A stretch of 64,000 bases of DNA. It comes from an uncultured Nodularia sp. GTDB taxonomy: Bacteria > Cyanobacteriota > Cyanobacteriia > Cyanobacteriales > Nostocaceae. Of the stretch, positions 28,044-37,400 are shown piece by piece. The translations under genes and the position numbers were made by a program. Position 1 is the stretch's first letter. Every line of letters begins with the position of its first letter. The stretch spans positions 41,602 to 105,601 of the forward strand of contig CAIWDD010000070.1 of NCBI GenBank assembly GCA_903911355.1. The letters are read 5' to 3'. Under the pieces are notes generated by a model. It saw only the letters and a program-made list of their open reading frames with translations. It was not told the origin of the DNA and searched no databases.

Positions 28044-28080
28044 AAGAACCCCAACACCACTGGTGCGGGGGTTCTTTATT
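28044..28080. terminator. Terminator after psbM, probably shared with the convergent stress protein gene
   Basis: AAGAACCCC (28044-28052) pairs with GGGGTTCTT (28068-28076), with an inner CACCA/TGGTG pair; a short T-rich tail follows on the plus strand, and the usp stop lies 10 bp further. The symmetric stem can serve both convergent transcripts. Confidence 0.8.
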
Positions 28081-28089
28081 GACCTGGTG

Positions 28090-28941
28090 TTAGGCGACAG
28101 TCCGCGCCAACAACACAGGACAAGTTGCATGAACTCGAACATAGTCAGACAAAGAAGCACCGATGAGTCTGTCTATATCCACAAAACTCTTAGCCACGGA
28201 TGGGCGGCGGTCTGGAGAACCGAGCAATAATAAATCTATATTTAACTCTTCTGCTATGCGGCAAATTTCTTCACCTGGTTTACCGCTACTAGTGAAACAA
28301 CGAGTTTGTACACCGTACTTTTGCGCTTCAGCCACCGCCCATGCCAAATTGGAATTTTTATCTGGGGTAATTTCAGTGACCTGAGATTGTTTGGTACGTA
28401 AATCTGTAGTAATATTGGTTAAAATTAACTGACTACCGGGGATATCTCGTAACAAAAATAGCGCCAAACTTAAGCATTTTTTGGCAGGCTCGGAGTTATC
28501 CATGGCAACCATAACGCGCTTAATTCTCTTCACATAAATGTCGTCTTTGACCAGCAACATAGGGCGAGAAGATAGCTGGAAAACATACTGACTAACTGAA
28601 TTAGATAAAATGGATTGTAGGCGTTTCAGACCCCGTGAACCCATAATAATCAAGTCAGCATCAACTTCATTTGCTACCTGACAAACCAGGTCTTTGGGGT
28701 CGCCTTGTCGCAGAATGGAAGACACCTGACTAGGGTCTAAATTGAGAGATTGAATAGCAGTAGCTAAGATTTTACCGCCCTCTTCCCATTTATCTGTCAT
28801 AGCAGCCGCAGTACTTTGGGCAGGTACAACATGGAGAACCGTCACTTTGGCAGATTTAATTGAGGGCATCTCTTTTAAGACTTTCAGCATTTCTTCTGCG
28901 TGGCCTAAGCCAGAAACTGCTAGTAAAATTCTTTCAATCAT
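28090..28941 (-). CDS. Universal stress protein with two tandem Usp domains
   Basis: 283 residues. Domain 1 spans about 1-132 and ends with the ATP-binding pattern GSRGLKRLQSILSNSVSQYV (G-x2-G-x9-G(S)-type). Domain 2 spans about 140-283 and begins RIKRVMVAMDNSEPAKK; it has LLLGSPDRR and SLSDYVRVHATCPVLLART. The first domain looks ATP-binding, the second is more degenerate. Such proteins sense energy or stress state; the trigger is unknown. It converges with psbM. Confidence 0.92.
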   Translation of the reverse strand: MIERILLAVSGLGHAEEMLKVLKEMPSIKSAKVTVLHVVPAQSTAAAMTDKWEEGGKILATAIQSLNLDPSQVSSILRQGDPKDLVCQVANEVDADLIIMGSRGLKRLQSILSNSVSQYVFQLSSRPMLLVKDDIYVKRIKRVMVAMDNSEPAKKCLSLALFLLRDIPGSQLILTNITTDLRTKQSQVTEITPDKNSNLAWAVAEAQKYGVQTRCFTSSGKPGEEICRIAEELNIDLLLLGSPDRRPSVAKSFVDIDRLIGASLSDYVRVHATCPVLLARTVA

Positions 28942-29526
28942 TGTTACTTCTCGCCGTTAAAGTTGCTTTGGTGTTTACTCTTATTAGTTGGCTGAGTTGA
29001 ACATCTCAACTTCAGCACAAACAACCTAGTCAGTAAGTCGGTACAAACTTTTAATTAATGACCATTGTCACTGGAAAAAGTGACAGATAGTTAATTAATC
29101 TTGAGTTTTTTGGCTCTGATTTACATAAATTTATACTAGGCTGGGTATACTTTTAATTTAGCGTAATAAAGTTTATAAACTATAATCTTAGTTATTTTTT
29201 TTAATAATCTATGTTAATATTTCTAAACTATTGGCAATACTTAAGTATTTCCCATAATTTTCATATAACTATATATCTGGATTTGTCATCAGAATTTACC
29301 TACCATTTTTTAACTCAATTCAGGTATTGGGGGGTTAGCCAATAGCTAGTTATTTACTAACAATAGATTGCATATAAAGAGTGTACTTGTTAGTGAATGT
29401 TAGCAAAAAAGTATCGGAAATAATTAACCACAGATGTAGACTTAACTATCATATCAATTTGACCAGGGGTATGTTATGCCATCGCCTAACACACCCTTGT
29501 AGATTAGAAGAACTGCCGGGAGGTCA
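28942..29526. other. Intergenic region, no gene found
   Basis: 585 bp of AT-rich DNA between the stress protein gene start and the end of the oligopeptidase gene. Both neighbours are on the minus strand, so the promoter of the stress gene and the terminator of prlC should lie here. I see no strong hairpin and no coding frame. Confidence 0.5.
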
Positions 29527-31635
29527 CTAAGCTGCATCTGGTAATAAACCAGTATGCTTGAGTAAAGACACTGTACTGGGTTGACGACCTCGGAAAGATT
29601 CAAACACCTTCATAGGATGTTGACTACCACCCAGAGCCAGTACCGTATCACGGTAACGTCTACCTGTGGCTTTTATCGCCTGTTCATCCTCTAAACCAGC
29701 TTCTTCAAAAGCGGCAAATGCGTCAGCACTCAATACCTCAGCCCACTTATAACTGTAATAACCTGCGGCATAACCCCCAGCAAAAATGTGTCCGAAGGCA
29801 CATAAAAAAGCATCCTCTGGTAGTGGTGATAAAACTGTAGTAGTTTTGGCAATGCGATGACGCACATCTGCGGCTGTTTCCCCACTACCAGGCCGATAAC
29901 GATAGTGTAGTTCTAAATCAACACTGCTAAAGTGAATTTGCCGCAACATCACACTACCACTCATATAGTTACGTGCTGCCAGGAGTTTTTGGTAATAATG
30001 CTCTGGTAGGGTAGCACCAGTTTGATAATGCTTTGCCATACCAAACAAAGTGGGTCGCTCATAGCACCAGTTTTCCATGAACTGACTGGGTAGTTCCACA
30101 GCATCCCATTCTACATTATTAATACCTGCGGCTCCAGTATAGTCTACTTTGGTGAGCATATGCTGCAAGCCATGGCCAAATTCATGAAATAAAGTTTCTA
30201 CTTCATAGAAAGTCATCAAACTAGGCTTACCATCCACAGGAGGAGTTTGGTTACATACCAAATAGGCCACAGGTAAACGAATCGATGTCACACCATTCTC
30301 AGTTATTTTGCTGCGATTAATACATACATCCATCCAAGCACCACCGCGTTTTTCTGACGGGCGGCTGTAGGGGTCTAGGTAGAAGTAAGCTAGGGGACTA
30401 CCACTTTCATCAGCAATTTGGAAATAACGTACATTCTCATGCCAGACTGGGGCTTGACCATCGGCGGGAGTGACAGTCACACCAAACAACCGCTTCACCA
30501 GTCCAAATAAGCCATCTAAGACTTGGGGTAGGGGAAAATAAGGACGTAATTCTTCGGCGGTGAAGGCAAATTTTTCTTCCCGTTGACGTTCTGACCAAAA
30601 GCTGATGTCCCAGTGTTGTAAATTCTCCGCTTCCGCTGCTTTCTTAGAGGAAGCAAAGGCTTTGAGTTCTTCTAAGTCTTTAACAGCAGCATCATAACTG
30701 GCTTGACGTAGTTCTTCTAATAGTGCCTCAACTGCTGTCACATTGGGAGCCATTTTACTGGCTAAACTCAACTGGGCATAATTTTCAAAGCCCAGTAATA
30801 TGGCTAATTCTTGGCGCAACTCCAAGGTACGCTCAATTAGTGCCTGATTATTTAAGTCTCCGGATGAAGCACGAGTTATATAAGCTTTATACAGTTTTTC
30901 CCGTAAATCTCGCCGGGTGCTGTGCTGCATGAATGGCCCATAGCTGGGAAAGTCTAAAGTAATGCGCCAAGGGCCATTTTCTGGGGTGGCGTTTTCATCT
31001 CCCGCCTCACGGGCAGCCTGTGCTGCTAAACTCAATAAGCTATGGGGTAATCCGTCAATTTCTGCTTTTTTAGTCAGGGTTAAGCTAAAGGCTTTAGTCG
31101 CATCTAGGACATGGTTTGAGAATTTGGTAGCTAGTTCTGCTAACTCCATTTGGATGGTGTTGAAACGCTCTCTCGCTTCTGGTTGTAAGCCCACACCGGA
31201 AAGTTCGGCATCTCTGATGGCGGTTTCTACAATTCGCTGTTGGGCTGATTCTAAGGTAGCCCAGTTCTCACTAGCCCGCAGTGCCTTGAGACCATTGTAA
31301 ATTGATTGGCTTTGACCAAGCTTGTTAAGAAACTGTACTACTTGTGGTTGTACGCTTTCATATGCTGTCCTGAGTTCAGGGCTATTCTTAACACCCATTA
31401 AATGGCCAACTATGCCCCAAGTCCAGTTGAGCTGTTCTGTGAGCTTTTCTAGTGGTTCTACTAAGCCTTTCCAAGTAAGTTCGATATTAGTTTCTAAAAT
31501 AGTTAGCTTCTGGTCAAGTTCCGCCAGTAGCTGCGCGAAGGCTGGTATTACTTGCTCTGGTTGAATGTCCTGAAAGGGGGGTAGGCCAGAACCTTTAAGT
31601 AAAGGATTTTGAAAAATCGTTACATTTTCACTCAT
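29527..31635 (-). CDS. prlC: Oligopeptidase A, M3 family zinc metallopeptidase
   Basis: Cytosolic zinc endopeptidase that cleaves short peptides, including signal-peptide remnants. 702 residues, all-helical. The zinc motif HEFGH (484-488, in ETLFHEFGHGLQHML) is followed about 25 residues later by the third-ligand helix with PSQFMENW. I start at the ATG at 31635 because GGTGA lies upstream and the next frame extension relies on a TTG at 31659. Single gene. Confidence 0.95.
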   Translation of the reverse strand: MSENVTIFQNPLLKGSGLPPFQDIQPEQVIPAFAQLLAELDQKLTILETNIELTWKGLVEPLEKLTEQLNWTWGIVGHLMGVKNSPELRTAYESVQPQVVQFLNKLGQSQSIYNGLKALRASENWATLESAQQRIVETAIRDAELSGVGLQPEARERFNTIQMELAELATKFSNHVLDATKAFSLTLTKKAEIDGLPHSLLSLAAQAAREAGDENATPENGPWRITLDFPSYGPFMQHSTRRDLREKLYKAYITRASSGDLNNQALIERTLELRQELAILLGFENYAQLSLASKMAPNVTAVEALLEELRQASYDAAVKDLEELKAFASSKKAAEAENLQHWDISFWSERQREEKFAFTAEELRPYFPLPQVLDGLFGLVKRLFGVTVTPADGQAPVWHENVRYFQIADESGSPLAYFYLDPYSRPSEKRGGAWMDVCINRSKITENGVTSIRLPVAYLVCNQTPPVDGKPSLMTFYEVETLFHEFGHGLQHMLTKVDYTGAAGINNVEWDAVELPSQFMENWCYERPTLFGMAKHYQTGATLPEHYYQKLLAARNYMSGSVMLRQIHFSSVDLELHYRYRPGSGETAADVRHRIAKTTTVLSPLPEDAFLCAFGHIFAGGYAAGYYSYKWAEVLSADAFAAFEEAGLEDEQAIKATGRRYRDTVLALGGSQHPMKVFESFRGRQPSTVSLLKHTGLLPDAA

Positions 31636-32082
31636 GGTTTTGTGTGAGTCACCTATCAATAAATCTCGTCATGTATTTTCTAATGTAGCGATCGCTGCGT
31701 GATTTAGCCGCAAGAAAATGCCAAAATATCAACAAAATCTCAATTCACGCTCAGTAACCAACAAAAAACCTCAGCTTGGCAACTGAGGTTTCTGATTCAC
31801 AGAAGTAAGAATGACGATTTAGATACAACAATACTAAGAAGCGAAATTTTAACTCAAGTCCAAAGCAACTTGATTAATACTGATTTACTTAAAATGGTTT
31901 GAGGTATTTGCTAACTTATGTAAATAAGTGTAACGAATACTTTATAAAAAGTCAATAGAATTTACAAAAGAGTTAGATACCTGGGAAGCATGGGGGAAAA
32001 TTACTCCATCTCTAGAGCTAGGGTCAATTCATGAATTGCCCATACCATATAAATACAGAAAATTTTGACAATATAATTACCT
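31636..32082. other. Divergent promoter region between prlC and the alcohol dehydrogenase
   Basis: 447 bp without coding frames. It contains a minus-strand terminator-like hairpin at 31761-31790 (listed separately). The remainder is AT-rich, including tataatt near 32070 just ahead of the dehydrogenase ATG, a reasonable -10 element. Confidence 0.5.
31761..31790 (-). terminator. Minus-strand terminator-like hairpin with no gene feeding it
   Basis: AACCTCAG (31767-31774) pairs with CTGAGGTT (31783-31790). Read on the minus strand, the hairpin is followed by six Ts. No minus-strand gene lies between 31790 and 33114, so it is either the end of a small RNA or an attenuator in the leader of prlC, 126 bp ahead of its start. 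Confidence 0.6.
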
Positions 32083-33069
32083 ATGCGTGCAATGATTTTG
32101 GAGGCGCCGCGCCAACCTCTACGCCTAGTTGAGTTACCAGTGCCAAAACCCAATTCTGAGCAAGTGCTGATTCGTGTTCATGCCTGTGCTGTGTGTCGCA
32201 CGGATTTACATATAGTAGATGGCGAATTAACTCATCCAAAACTACCTTTAATCCCAGGACATCAAATTGTGGGTACCGTTGAGGCCAAAGGTGATAGTGT
32301 TGTTAATTTCCATATCGGTCAACGTGTGGGTGTTCCTTGGCTCGGCCATACTTGTAATTACTGCCGTTACTGTGTCTCTAATCGTGAAAATCTTTGCGAT
32401 TATGCTGAGTTTACGGGTTATAACTTAGATGGTGGTTATGCAGATTATACAGTAGCTGACCACCGTTTTTGTTTTACCCTAGACCCCAGCTATCCTGACT
32501 TACAAGCAGCACCTCTACTATGTGGTGGTTTAATTGGCTATCGCGCTTACAGCATGACTGGTGATGCTGAAAAACTAGGTTTTTATGGTTTTGGTTCATC
32601 TGCCCACATCTTGATTCAACTGGCTCGTTATCATGGCAGACAAGTTTTCGCCTTTACCCGTCCAGGAGATATTCAGGGACAAGAGTTTGCCCGTCAATTA
32701 GGTGCAACTTGGTCCGGAAATTCCAACATCTTACCGCCAGAACCCCTGGATGCAGCAATTATCTTTGCTCCTGTAGGAAAATTAGTTCCAGCTGCCTTGC
32801 GTGCAGTAGCTAAAGGTGGTACAGTAGTTTGTGCTGGTATCCACATGAGTGATATTCCGGCTTTTCCCTATGAAATCCTCTGGCAAGAAAGAGTTTTGCG
32901 ATCAGTGGCGAATTTAACTCGCCAAGACGGAGAAGAATTTCTTGCTATAGCACCGAAAATACCCATCCACACGGAAGTTAATTGTTTTCCTCTAGCTGAA
33001 GCAAATCAAGCTTTATATGCCCTAGGTAGTGGCAAAATTACAGGTTCGGTTGTATTGGCAGTGACTTGA
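32083..33069 (+). CDS. Zinc-dependent alcohol dehydrogenase
   Basis: 328-residue medium-chain dehydrogenase that interconverts alcohols and aldehydes with NAD(P)H. The catalytic zinc ligands Cys38 and His60 (GHQIVG) and the structural zinc cysteines 91, 94, 97 and 105 (TCNYCRYCVSNRENLC) are all present. The coenzyme domain has LGFYGFGSSAHILIQLARYH in place of a canonical GxGxxG (GFGSSA). The overall pattern resembles the AdhA/propanol-preferring group. Physiological substrate unknown. Confidence 0.92.
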   Translation: MRAMILEAPRQPLRLVELPVPKPNSEQVLIRVHACAVCRTDLHIVDGELTHPKLPLIPGHQIVGTVEAKGDSVVNFHIGQRVGVPWLGHTCNYCRYCVSNRENLCDYAEFTGYNLDGGYADYTVADHRFCFTLDPSYPDLQAAPLLCGGLIGYRAYSMTGDAEKLGFYGFGSSAHILIQLARYHGRQVFAFTRPGDIQGQEFARQLGATWSGNSNILPPEPLDAAIIFAPVGKLVPAALRAVAKGGTVVCAGIHMSDIPAFPYEILWQERVLRSVANLTRQDGEEFLAIAPKIPIHTEVNCFPLAEANQALYALGSGKITGSVVLAVT

Positions 33070-33113
33070 TTACTCATTTCCCCACAGCTTTTTTAACTGC
33101 AGTCCGGGAGAGT

Positions 33114-33416
33114 TCAATCAAAAGGCTTAACTTGAAACCCCCGCAAACCTTGAGGTTTTTCATACTCAAGCACAACATCTTTGACCACTGCAGCAGGTGG
33201 TCCAGTGTGACACCAGCGAACCATCTGTTCTACAACCACCCGCGCCCCTTCAAAAACTGCTTCCACACGGTTATCGGGAAGATTCCGCACCCAGCCGGTT
33301 AGTCCCAACTGAGTTGCTGTATCGACGGTGGCATAGCGATAGCCTACTCCTTGCACTCGACCGGAAATAAATACATGGGCGCGGACTATCTTAGGTAGTG
33401 GTGTAGGATTCGGCAT
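33114..33416 (-). CDS. acyP: Acylphosphatase
   Basis: 100-residue enzyme that hydrolyses acyl phosphates. The phosphate-binding loop is GRVQGVGYRYA (about 19-29) and the catalytic Asn lies in GLTGWVRNLPDNRVEAVFEG (about 38-57). It ends GFQVKPFD. It converges with the dehydrogenase gene, 44 bp apart. Confidence 0.95.
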   Translation of the reverse strand: MPNPTPLPKIVRAHVFISGRVQGVGYRYATVDTATQLGLTGWVRNLPDNRVEAVFEGARVVVEQMVRWCHTGPPAAVVKDVVLEYEKPQGLRGFQVKPFD

Positions 33417-33754
33417 AAACTGAATTGTCCCCCATTTAAACTGTATAACCTCAATAATTCTAACTCTTGTGGCATCGGCTTCTCCGCAGACCCCAACCTT
33501 GAAATGAGGTGCATTGTCAGCTTGTGGATCTATCCCACAAGGCTAGATGCTTGTATTGATTTAGTCCCTAGGGAGGACGGATGAACCGAGAATCTCCATC
33601 ATATGAGTGCGCGGAGTGTCAAGAAGATACTGATAATCTTTAAATAGTTGTAAAAAGCGATAAGATTAGTCTAGTTTGTAGGATTATCTCAGTTTAACCA
33701 CAACTGCTGACCAATATTCAAGCTCACAGGTCAAATGTAAAATTTGAATCGATC
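33417..33754. other. Intergenic region between acyP and DUF1823 genes
   Basis: 338 bp, divergent promoters expected. A segment at 33570-33635 (gaatctcc ... ggagtgtcaa) faintly recalls the right end of an IS200/IS605 element, but the stem is weak and I do not call it. No coding frame. Confidence 0.45.
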
Positions 33755-34132
33755 ATGTCTAACTTGCCGCCACTGAATACAGAAACTATCTGGGCTATTC
33801 TTGATGATAAAATTGGTGATGCCATAGTCAATCAATTAGTATGGCACTATTTAGGTTATCGCTATGACTCTTCAATTGCTAAATGGGATAACAGCGAAGT
33901 CACATCAGAATGGCGAGATGATTACCCAGAACCACCTGATTTCATTGATAGCCGCCCAGCAACAGTAAAATTAACTCGTGCCATTCCCAAAGACAATAAA
34001 CAAATTTTGAAAGAAAAATTGGGTTTTAAAGGTTACAAAATTGGTGAATTTGGTCCCCGACAGACTCGTAGAGCAACGGCCGCGAATTGGTTATTAAGTC
34101 ATTTGCAAGAAACTCAGGGTAGCATTGAGTAA
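33755..34132 (+). CDS. DUF1823 family protein
   Basis: 125-residue protein of unknown function found in cyanobacteria and plastid-bearing plants. It starts MSNLPPLNTETIWAILDDKI and has LVWHYLGYRYDSS, WRDDYPEPPDFIDSRPATVK and GFKGYKIGEFGPRQTRRATA. No catalytic pattern is obvious. MITE copy B lies 17 bp after its stop. Confidence 0.85.
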   Translation: MSNLPPLNTETIWAILDDKIGDAIVNQLVWHYLGYRYDSSIAKWDNSEVTSEWRDDYPEPPDFIDSRPATVKLTRAIPKDNKQILKEKLGFKGYKIGEFGPRQTRRATAANWLLSHLQETQGSIE

Positions 34133-34148
34133 GTTTCTGATAACAATA

Positions 34149-34364
34149 AGAGGTTGTTTGATAAGTTTTCAACAGGTAATTTTTATCTTAGGGAGCAGGG
34201 AACAGGGAACAGGGAACAGGGATTGGGAAGGATTGGGAAGGATTGGGAAGGATTGGGGCACACACCAACACAATAAAATCCAGTCCCCTCCCCTTACAAG
34301 GGGAGGCTTAGGGTGGGGTCAAACAATAGTTGATACACTAATCATAACTTTTCAGACATCCTCT
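34149..34364 (-). mobile_element. MITE-like element copy B, inverted relative to copy A
   Basis: Left end agaggttgtttgataagt (34149-34166), right end the reverse complement of agaggatgtctgaaaagt (34347-34364). On the minus strand the core repeats copy A almost word for word (tatcaactattgtttgac, ccccttgtaaggggaggg, actggattttattg). The STRR array (34191-34258) differs: three gggaaca units and then gggaaggatt units. So the frame of the element is conserved while the array varies. Confidence 0.75.
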
Positions 34365-34579
34365 AATTCAACAGTTAACTCTCTACTTCTGTTTGTCGCA
34401 AGACAAGTAAAAGCAAGGAATCTCAAGTATCCTGGAATACCCTATCTGTCGGCGTGGGAAGTTTCAGAAAATTTAAATTAATCATTTTTTCTTAATTCTC
34501 TCAAAAAATAAAAATAAAAAAATGATTTAATTGTTAAATTGCCGTGATATATAGTAAAAACTGTACTATTGTATAAGTG

Positions 34580-34801
34580 TATCTAATCAGAGGAAATTGG
34601 ACTGGTTAATCTTACTTCATATATGTAAAGTAATGTTGTGAATACCTATCAAGGTTGAGTGAAGAATTTATTCATCATGAGAAAGTATTCATATCAAGGT
34701 TTGTTACTGAAATTAATAAATAATTCAATGGCGATCGCCATTGAATAGATTTTGTTTGCACCTTATAATCAGGGAGCCTATTAATGAGGCTCCTTTTTTT
34801 T
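34580..34801 (+). ncRNA. Candidate small RNA ending in a Rho-independent terminator
   Basis: No gene precedes the terminator at 34773-34801, so something non-coding must end there. Upstream lies a 22-bp perfect palindrome with a HIP1 centre (34724-34745) that would form a second hairpin. A possible -10 (tataag near 34572) would give a transcript of about 200 nt. No known RNA family recognised; the 5' end is a guess. Confidence 0.4.
34773..34801 (+). terminator. Strong Rho-independent terminator without an upstream gene
   Basis: GGAGCCT (34773-34779) pairs perfectly with AGGCTCC (34787-34793) across a 7-base loop, followed by eight Ts. Confidence 0.85.
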
Positions 34802-35216
34802 GGAATTAGCAAAAAATCTCTATGAACCAGGGTGATGATACATAGGTTCCCATAACTGTTCAACTACAAAATGGTGTTTATAACGAAAATGCATGGCGCA
34901 ATCAAGCTCATGGCTGAAAGTGATGAAAACACAACAATTGAGAACTAGTCTATTAATTTCGATTTCTCAGATATAATGTATAATTAATCGCATATATAAT
35001 TTTAACCGAGTAAGCTTATGTCTAAACCACTGTGGTGTCAGAGAGAATTACCTCAGTTTCCAGAAAACGGGTTTTTGAATTTTTGCCCATTTTAAGGAAT
35101 CAAATAGGATTTTGCCGGTTAAATTGAGAAAGTAACAGACAAAACTCTTGGTTATTTGAAAAATCTGTAACTCAGTGTTGTGAATTTGATTTAAAATGGT
35201 ATATTAACTTTCCCTC

Positions 35217-35235
35217 AGAGGATGTTTGAAAAATT
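35217..35235 (+). repeat. Solo MITE terminal repeat
   Basis: agaggatgtttgaaaaatt matches the terminal inverted repeat of the elements at 24990 and 34149. No partner end is visible within 400 bp, so this is a decayed copy or a fragment. It sits about 215 bp upstream of the DAHP synthase gene and may be part of its leader. Confidence 0.6.
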
Positions 35236-35448
35236 TTGTGCGCATATAATTCACTACTACACCCATGGTGAACTCAAGAAAAACTCAGGGCAATTTTCTA
35301 TGCCTATTACCGTGTAATCAACGGACAGTGCAGTATTTTAAGCAAAGTGAGTCAATATCATGCTACTTAGTATGGCAATGGCTAGACGGCTGAAAATAAT
35401 TGATCAACATCCTCTCAGGAGAATAGCAAAAATCACCAGTTTGGCTCT

Positions 35449-36492
35449 ATGCACAATAAATTATTTAATACTAACATCAAGAACTCTCACGTATTATTAA
35501 CGCCGAATGAAGTCAAAACAAAATTACCTTTAACTAAATTGGCTGAACAGAATGTTTGGCAATATAGACAGGAAATCAAAAATATCCTAGATTTCCAGGA
35601 CAGCAGAAAATTCATTGTAGTTGGGCCATGCTCAATTCATGATCCAGAAGCAGCACTGGAATACGCCCAGAAATTGAAAGTTTTATCTGACAGAGTAAGG
35701 GATAAACTGCTACTCATTATGAGGGTGTACTTTGAAAAACCCCGCACTACCGTGGGATGGAAAGGATTGATTAATGATCCAGATATGGATGATTCTTTCC
35801 ATGTAGAAAAAGGTTTATTAACTGCACGTAGCCTACTGCTAAAAATAGTAGAGTTGGGTCTACCAGCGGGTACAGAGGCACTAGATCCCATCATACCTCA
35901 ATATATTAGTGAGTTGATTACATGGTCTGCCATTGGCGCACGAACTACTGAATCACAGACCCATCGTGAAATGGCTAGTGGACTTTCCATGCCTGTAGGG
36001 TTTAAAAATGGTACTGATGGTAATATTCAAGTCGCTTTAAATGCTTTACAGTCTGCTAAAAGTCCTCATAGTTTCTTAGGCATTAATCATAAAGGACAGG
36101 TTAGTGTATTTGAAACTAGAGGAAATCCCTATGGTCACGTTATTTTACGTGGTGGTAGTCAGCCTAACTTTGACGCTGCAAATGTCAAACTGGTAGAGGA
36201 AAAATTAAAAGAGGCTGATTTATCACCAAGAATTGTCATTGACTGTAGCCACGGAAATACTAATAAAGATTACAAATTACAACCGAATGTATTAGAAGAT
36301 GTGATTCAACAAATAGTTGATGGTAATACATCAATAGTAGGTGTAATGCTGGAATCAAACCTATATGAAGGTAATCAACCCATAGCCGGTAAGCGGGAAG
36401 AGTTAAAGTATGGTGTTTCTGTAACCGATAAATGTATCAATTGGGATGAAACTGAAAAGATTATTTTGGCTGCTTACCAAAAACTGCATTAG
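35449..36492 (+). CDS. 3-deoxy-7-phosphoheptulonate (DAHP) synthase, type I-alpha (AroF/G/H-like)
   Basis: First enzyme of the shikimate pathway, condensing phosphoenolpyruvate and erythrose 4-phosphate. 347 residues with VVGPCSIHDPEAALEYA, MRVYFEKPRTTVGWKGLIND, GARTTESQTHREMASGLSMP, GFKNGTDG and IVIDCSHGNTNKD, all typical of the E. coli AroFGH group, which is usually feedback inhibited by Phe, Tyr or Trp. A second DAHP synthase of the unrelated I-beta subtype lies at 44973. No good ribosome-binding site precedes the ATG (AGGAG is 24 bases away), so the start is less certain. Confidence 0.94.
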   Translation: MHNKLFNTNIKNSHVLLTPNEVKTKLPLTKLAEQNVWQYRQEIKNILDFQDSRKFIVVGPCSIHDPEAALEYAQKLKVLSDRVRDKLLLIMRVYFEKPRTTVGWKGLINDPDMDDSFHVEKGLLTARSLLLKIVELGLPAGTEALDPIIPQYISELITWSAIGARTTESQTHREMASGLSMPVGFKNGTDGNIQVALNALQSAKSPHSFLGINHKGQVSVFETRGNPYGHVILRGGSQPNFDAANVKLVEEKLKEADLSPRIVIDCSHGNTNKDYKLQPNVLEDVIQQIVDGNTSIVGVMLESNLYEGNQPIAGKREELKYGVSVTDKCINWDETEKIILAAYQKLH

Positions 36493-36647
36493 TTGCTAGG
36501 GTAGAAGTTGACACAAGCAGTTGAAATATCGACATACCAGCCTATACAGCCAAAATACTGATTGCTGATTCATACCAACAATTTGGCGGCTGTGATATCA
36601 TGGGAGATTGCTGCATACATTTAACATAACTAGAAACTGAATCTATC

Positions 36648-36917
36648 ATGGCTCTGACGCAACAGCGCAAACAAGAAATCATGTCGAACTATCAAGTTCA
36701 CGAAACCGATACTGGTTCTGCCGAAGTTCAAGTTGCCATGCTGACCGACCGCATTAGTCGCCTCAGCTTACATCTCCAGGCAAATAAAAAAGACCATTCC
36801 TCCCGTCGGGGATTATTGAAGATGATTGGTCAGCGCAAGCGTCTTCTCTCCTATATTCAACAAGGTAGTCGGGAAAAATATCAAGATTTAATTGCTCGTC
36901 TCGGTATTCGTGGGTAG
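36648..36917 (+). CDS. rpsO: 30S ribosomal protein S15
   Basis: 89-residue S15 that binds the central domain of 16S rRNA. It has the family core [40 protein letters not shown] and QRKRLLSYI. It is followed 12 bp later by the PAM68-type gene, so the two probably share a transcript. Confidence 0.98.
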   Translation: MALTQQRKQEIMSNYQVHETDTGSAEVQVAMLTDRISRLSLHLQANKKDHSSRRGLLKMIGQRKRLLSYIQQGSREKYQDLIARLGIRG

Positions 36918-36929
36918 GAATTATCGCTT

Positions 36930-37400
36930 ATGTCTGTTGAAGAATCCGATCGCAGCCCCTTACCTTTTGAACCAAAAACCAAGCGCCAAAAACCCGCCAA
37001 AGGCACCACTAAACCACAAGCACAGGTAAAGACTGCAGAAAGACCCTCTAGCAATCAGCCGCCTTTCACTAAAGAAGAAATGGCCATTCCCGAGGTTGTA
37101 AGCCAAAGGATGATCCGGCGTGTGGCGGGATTCTGTGGTATACCAACAGCTTTGGGTATTACAACCCTAGTAGTCAGTTATTTACTGGCTACGTATACAG
37201 AAATCCAACTGCCTCCCATTGCCGTGTTATTGGTGAATATGGGATTATTTGGCATTGGAGTTTTGGGGATTACTTATGGTGTTCTTTCCTCCTCTTGGGA
37301 TGAAGAAAGACCAGGGAGCCTATGGGGTCTAGGCGAATTTAGTACTAATTGGGGTCGAATGGTGGAAGTGTGGCGCGAAACTCGGCAAAAAAACCTATGA
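36930..37400 (+). CDS. PAM68-family photosystem II assembly protein
   Basis: 156 residues. A charged, proline- and lysine-rich N-terminus (1-~60) precedes two membrane helices (about 75-95 and 100-122) and a conserved tail SSSWDEERPGSLWGLGEFST. PAM68 in plants and its cyanobacterial counterpart help early photosystem II assembly and CP47 insertion. Coupling to rpsO by a 12-bp gap links it to translation. Confidence 0.9.
   Translation: MSVEESDRSPLPFEPKTKRQKPAKGTTKPQAQVKTAERPSSNQPPFTKEEMAIPEVVSQRMIRRVAGFCGIPTALGITTLVVSYLLATYTEIQLPPIAVLLVNMGLFGIGVLGITYGVLSSSWDEERPGSLWGLGEFSTNWGRMVEVWRETRQKNL

Larger units (their letters stand above)
34133..35448. other. Long intergenic region: MITE copy B, possible small RNA, solo inverted-repeat end
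   Basis: 1316 bp with no supportable protein gene. It holds MITE copy B (34149-34364), a hairpin-rich segment with a strong terminator at 34773-34801, and a lone MITE end at 35217-35235. Frames at 34125-34481 and 34675-34863 are made of repeat DNA or lack start signals. The last ~200 bp before the DAHP synthase gene are its likely leader. Confidence 0.55.

Noticed and set aside
33570..33635. Possible IS200/IS605 right end (gaatctcc ... ggagtgtcaa)
   Set aside because: The stem is weak and no transposase remnant adjoins it, so it was left as intergenic DNA.
34125..34481. 118-codon frame after the DUF1823 gene
   Set aside because: It is built from the MITE and STRR sequence (repeating Gly-Lys-Asp/Trp units) and overlaps the previous gene; no family resemblance.
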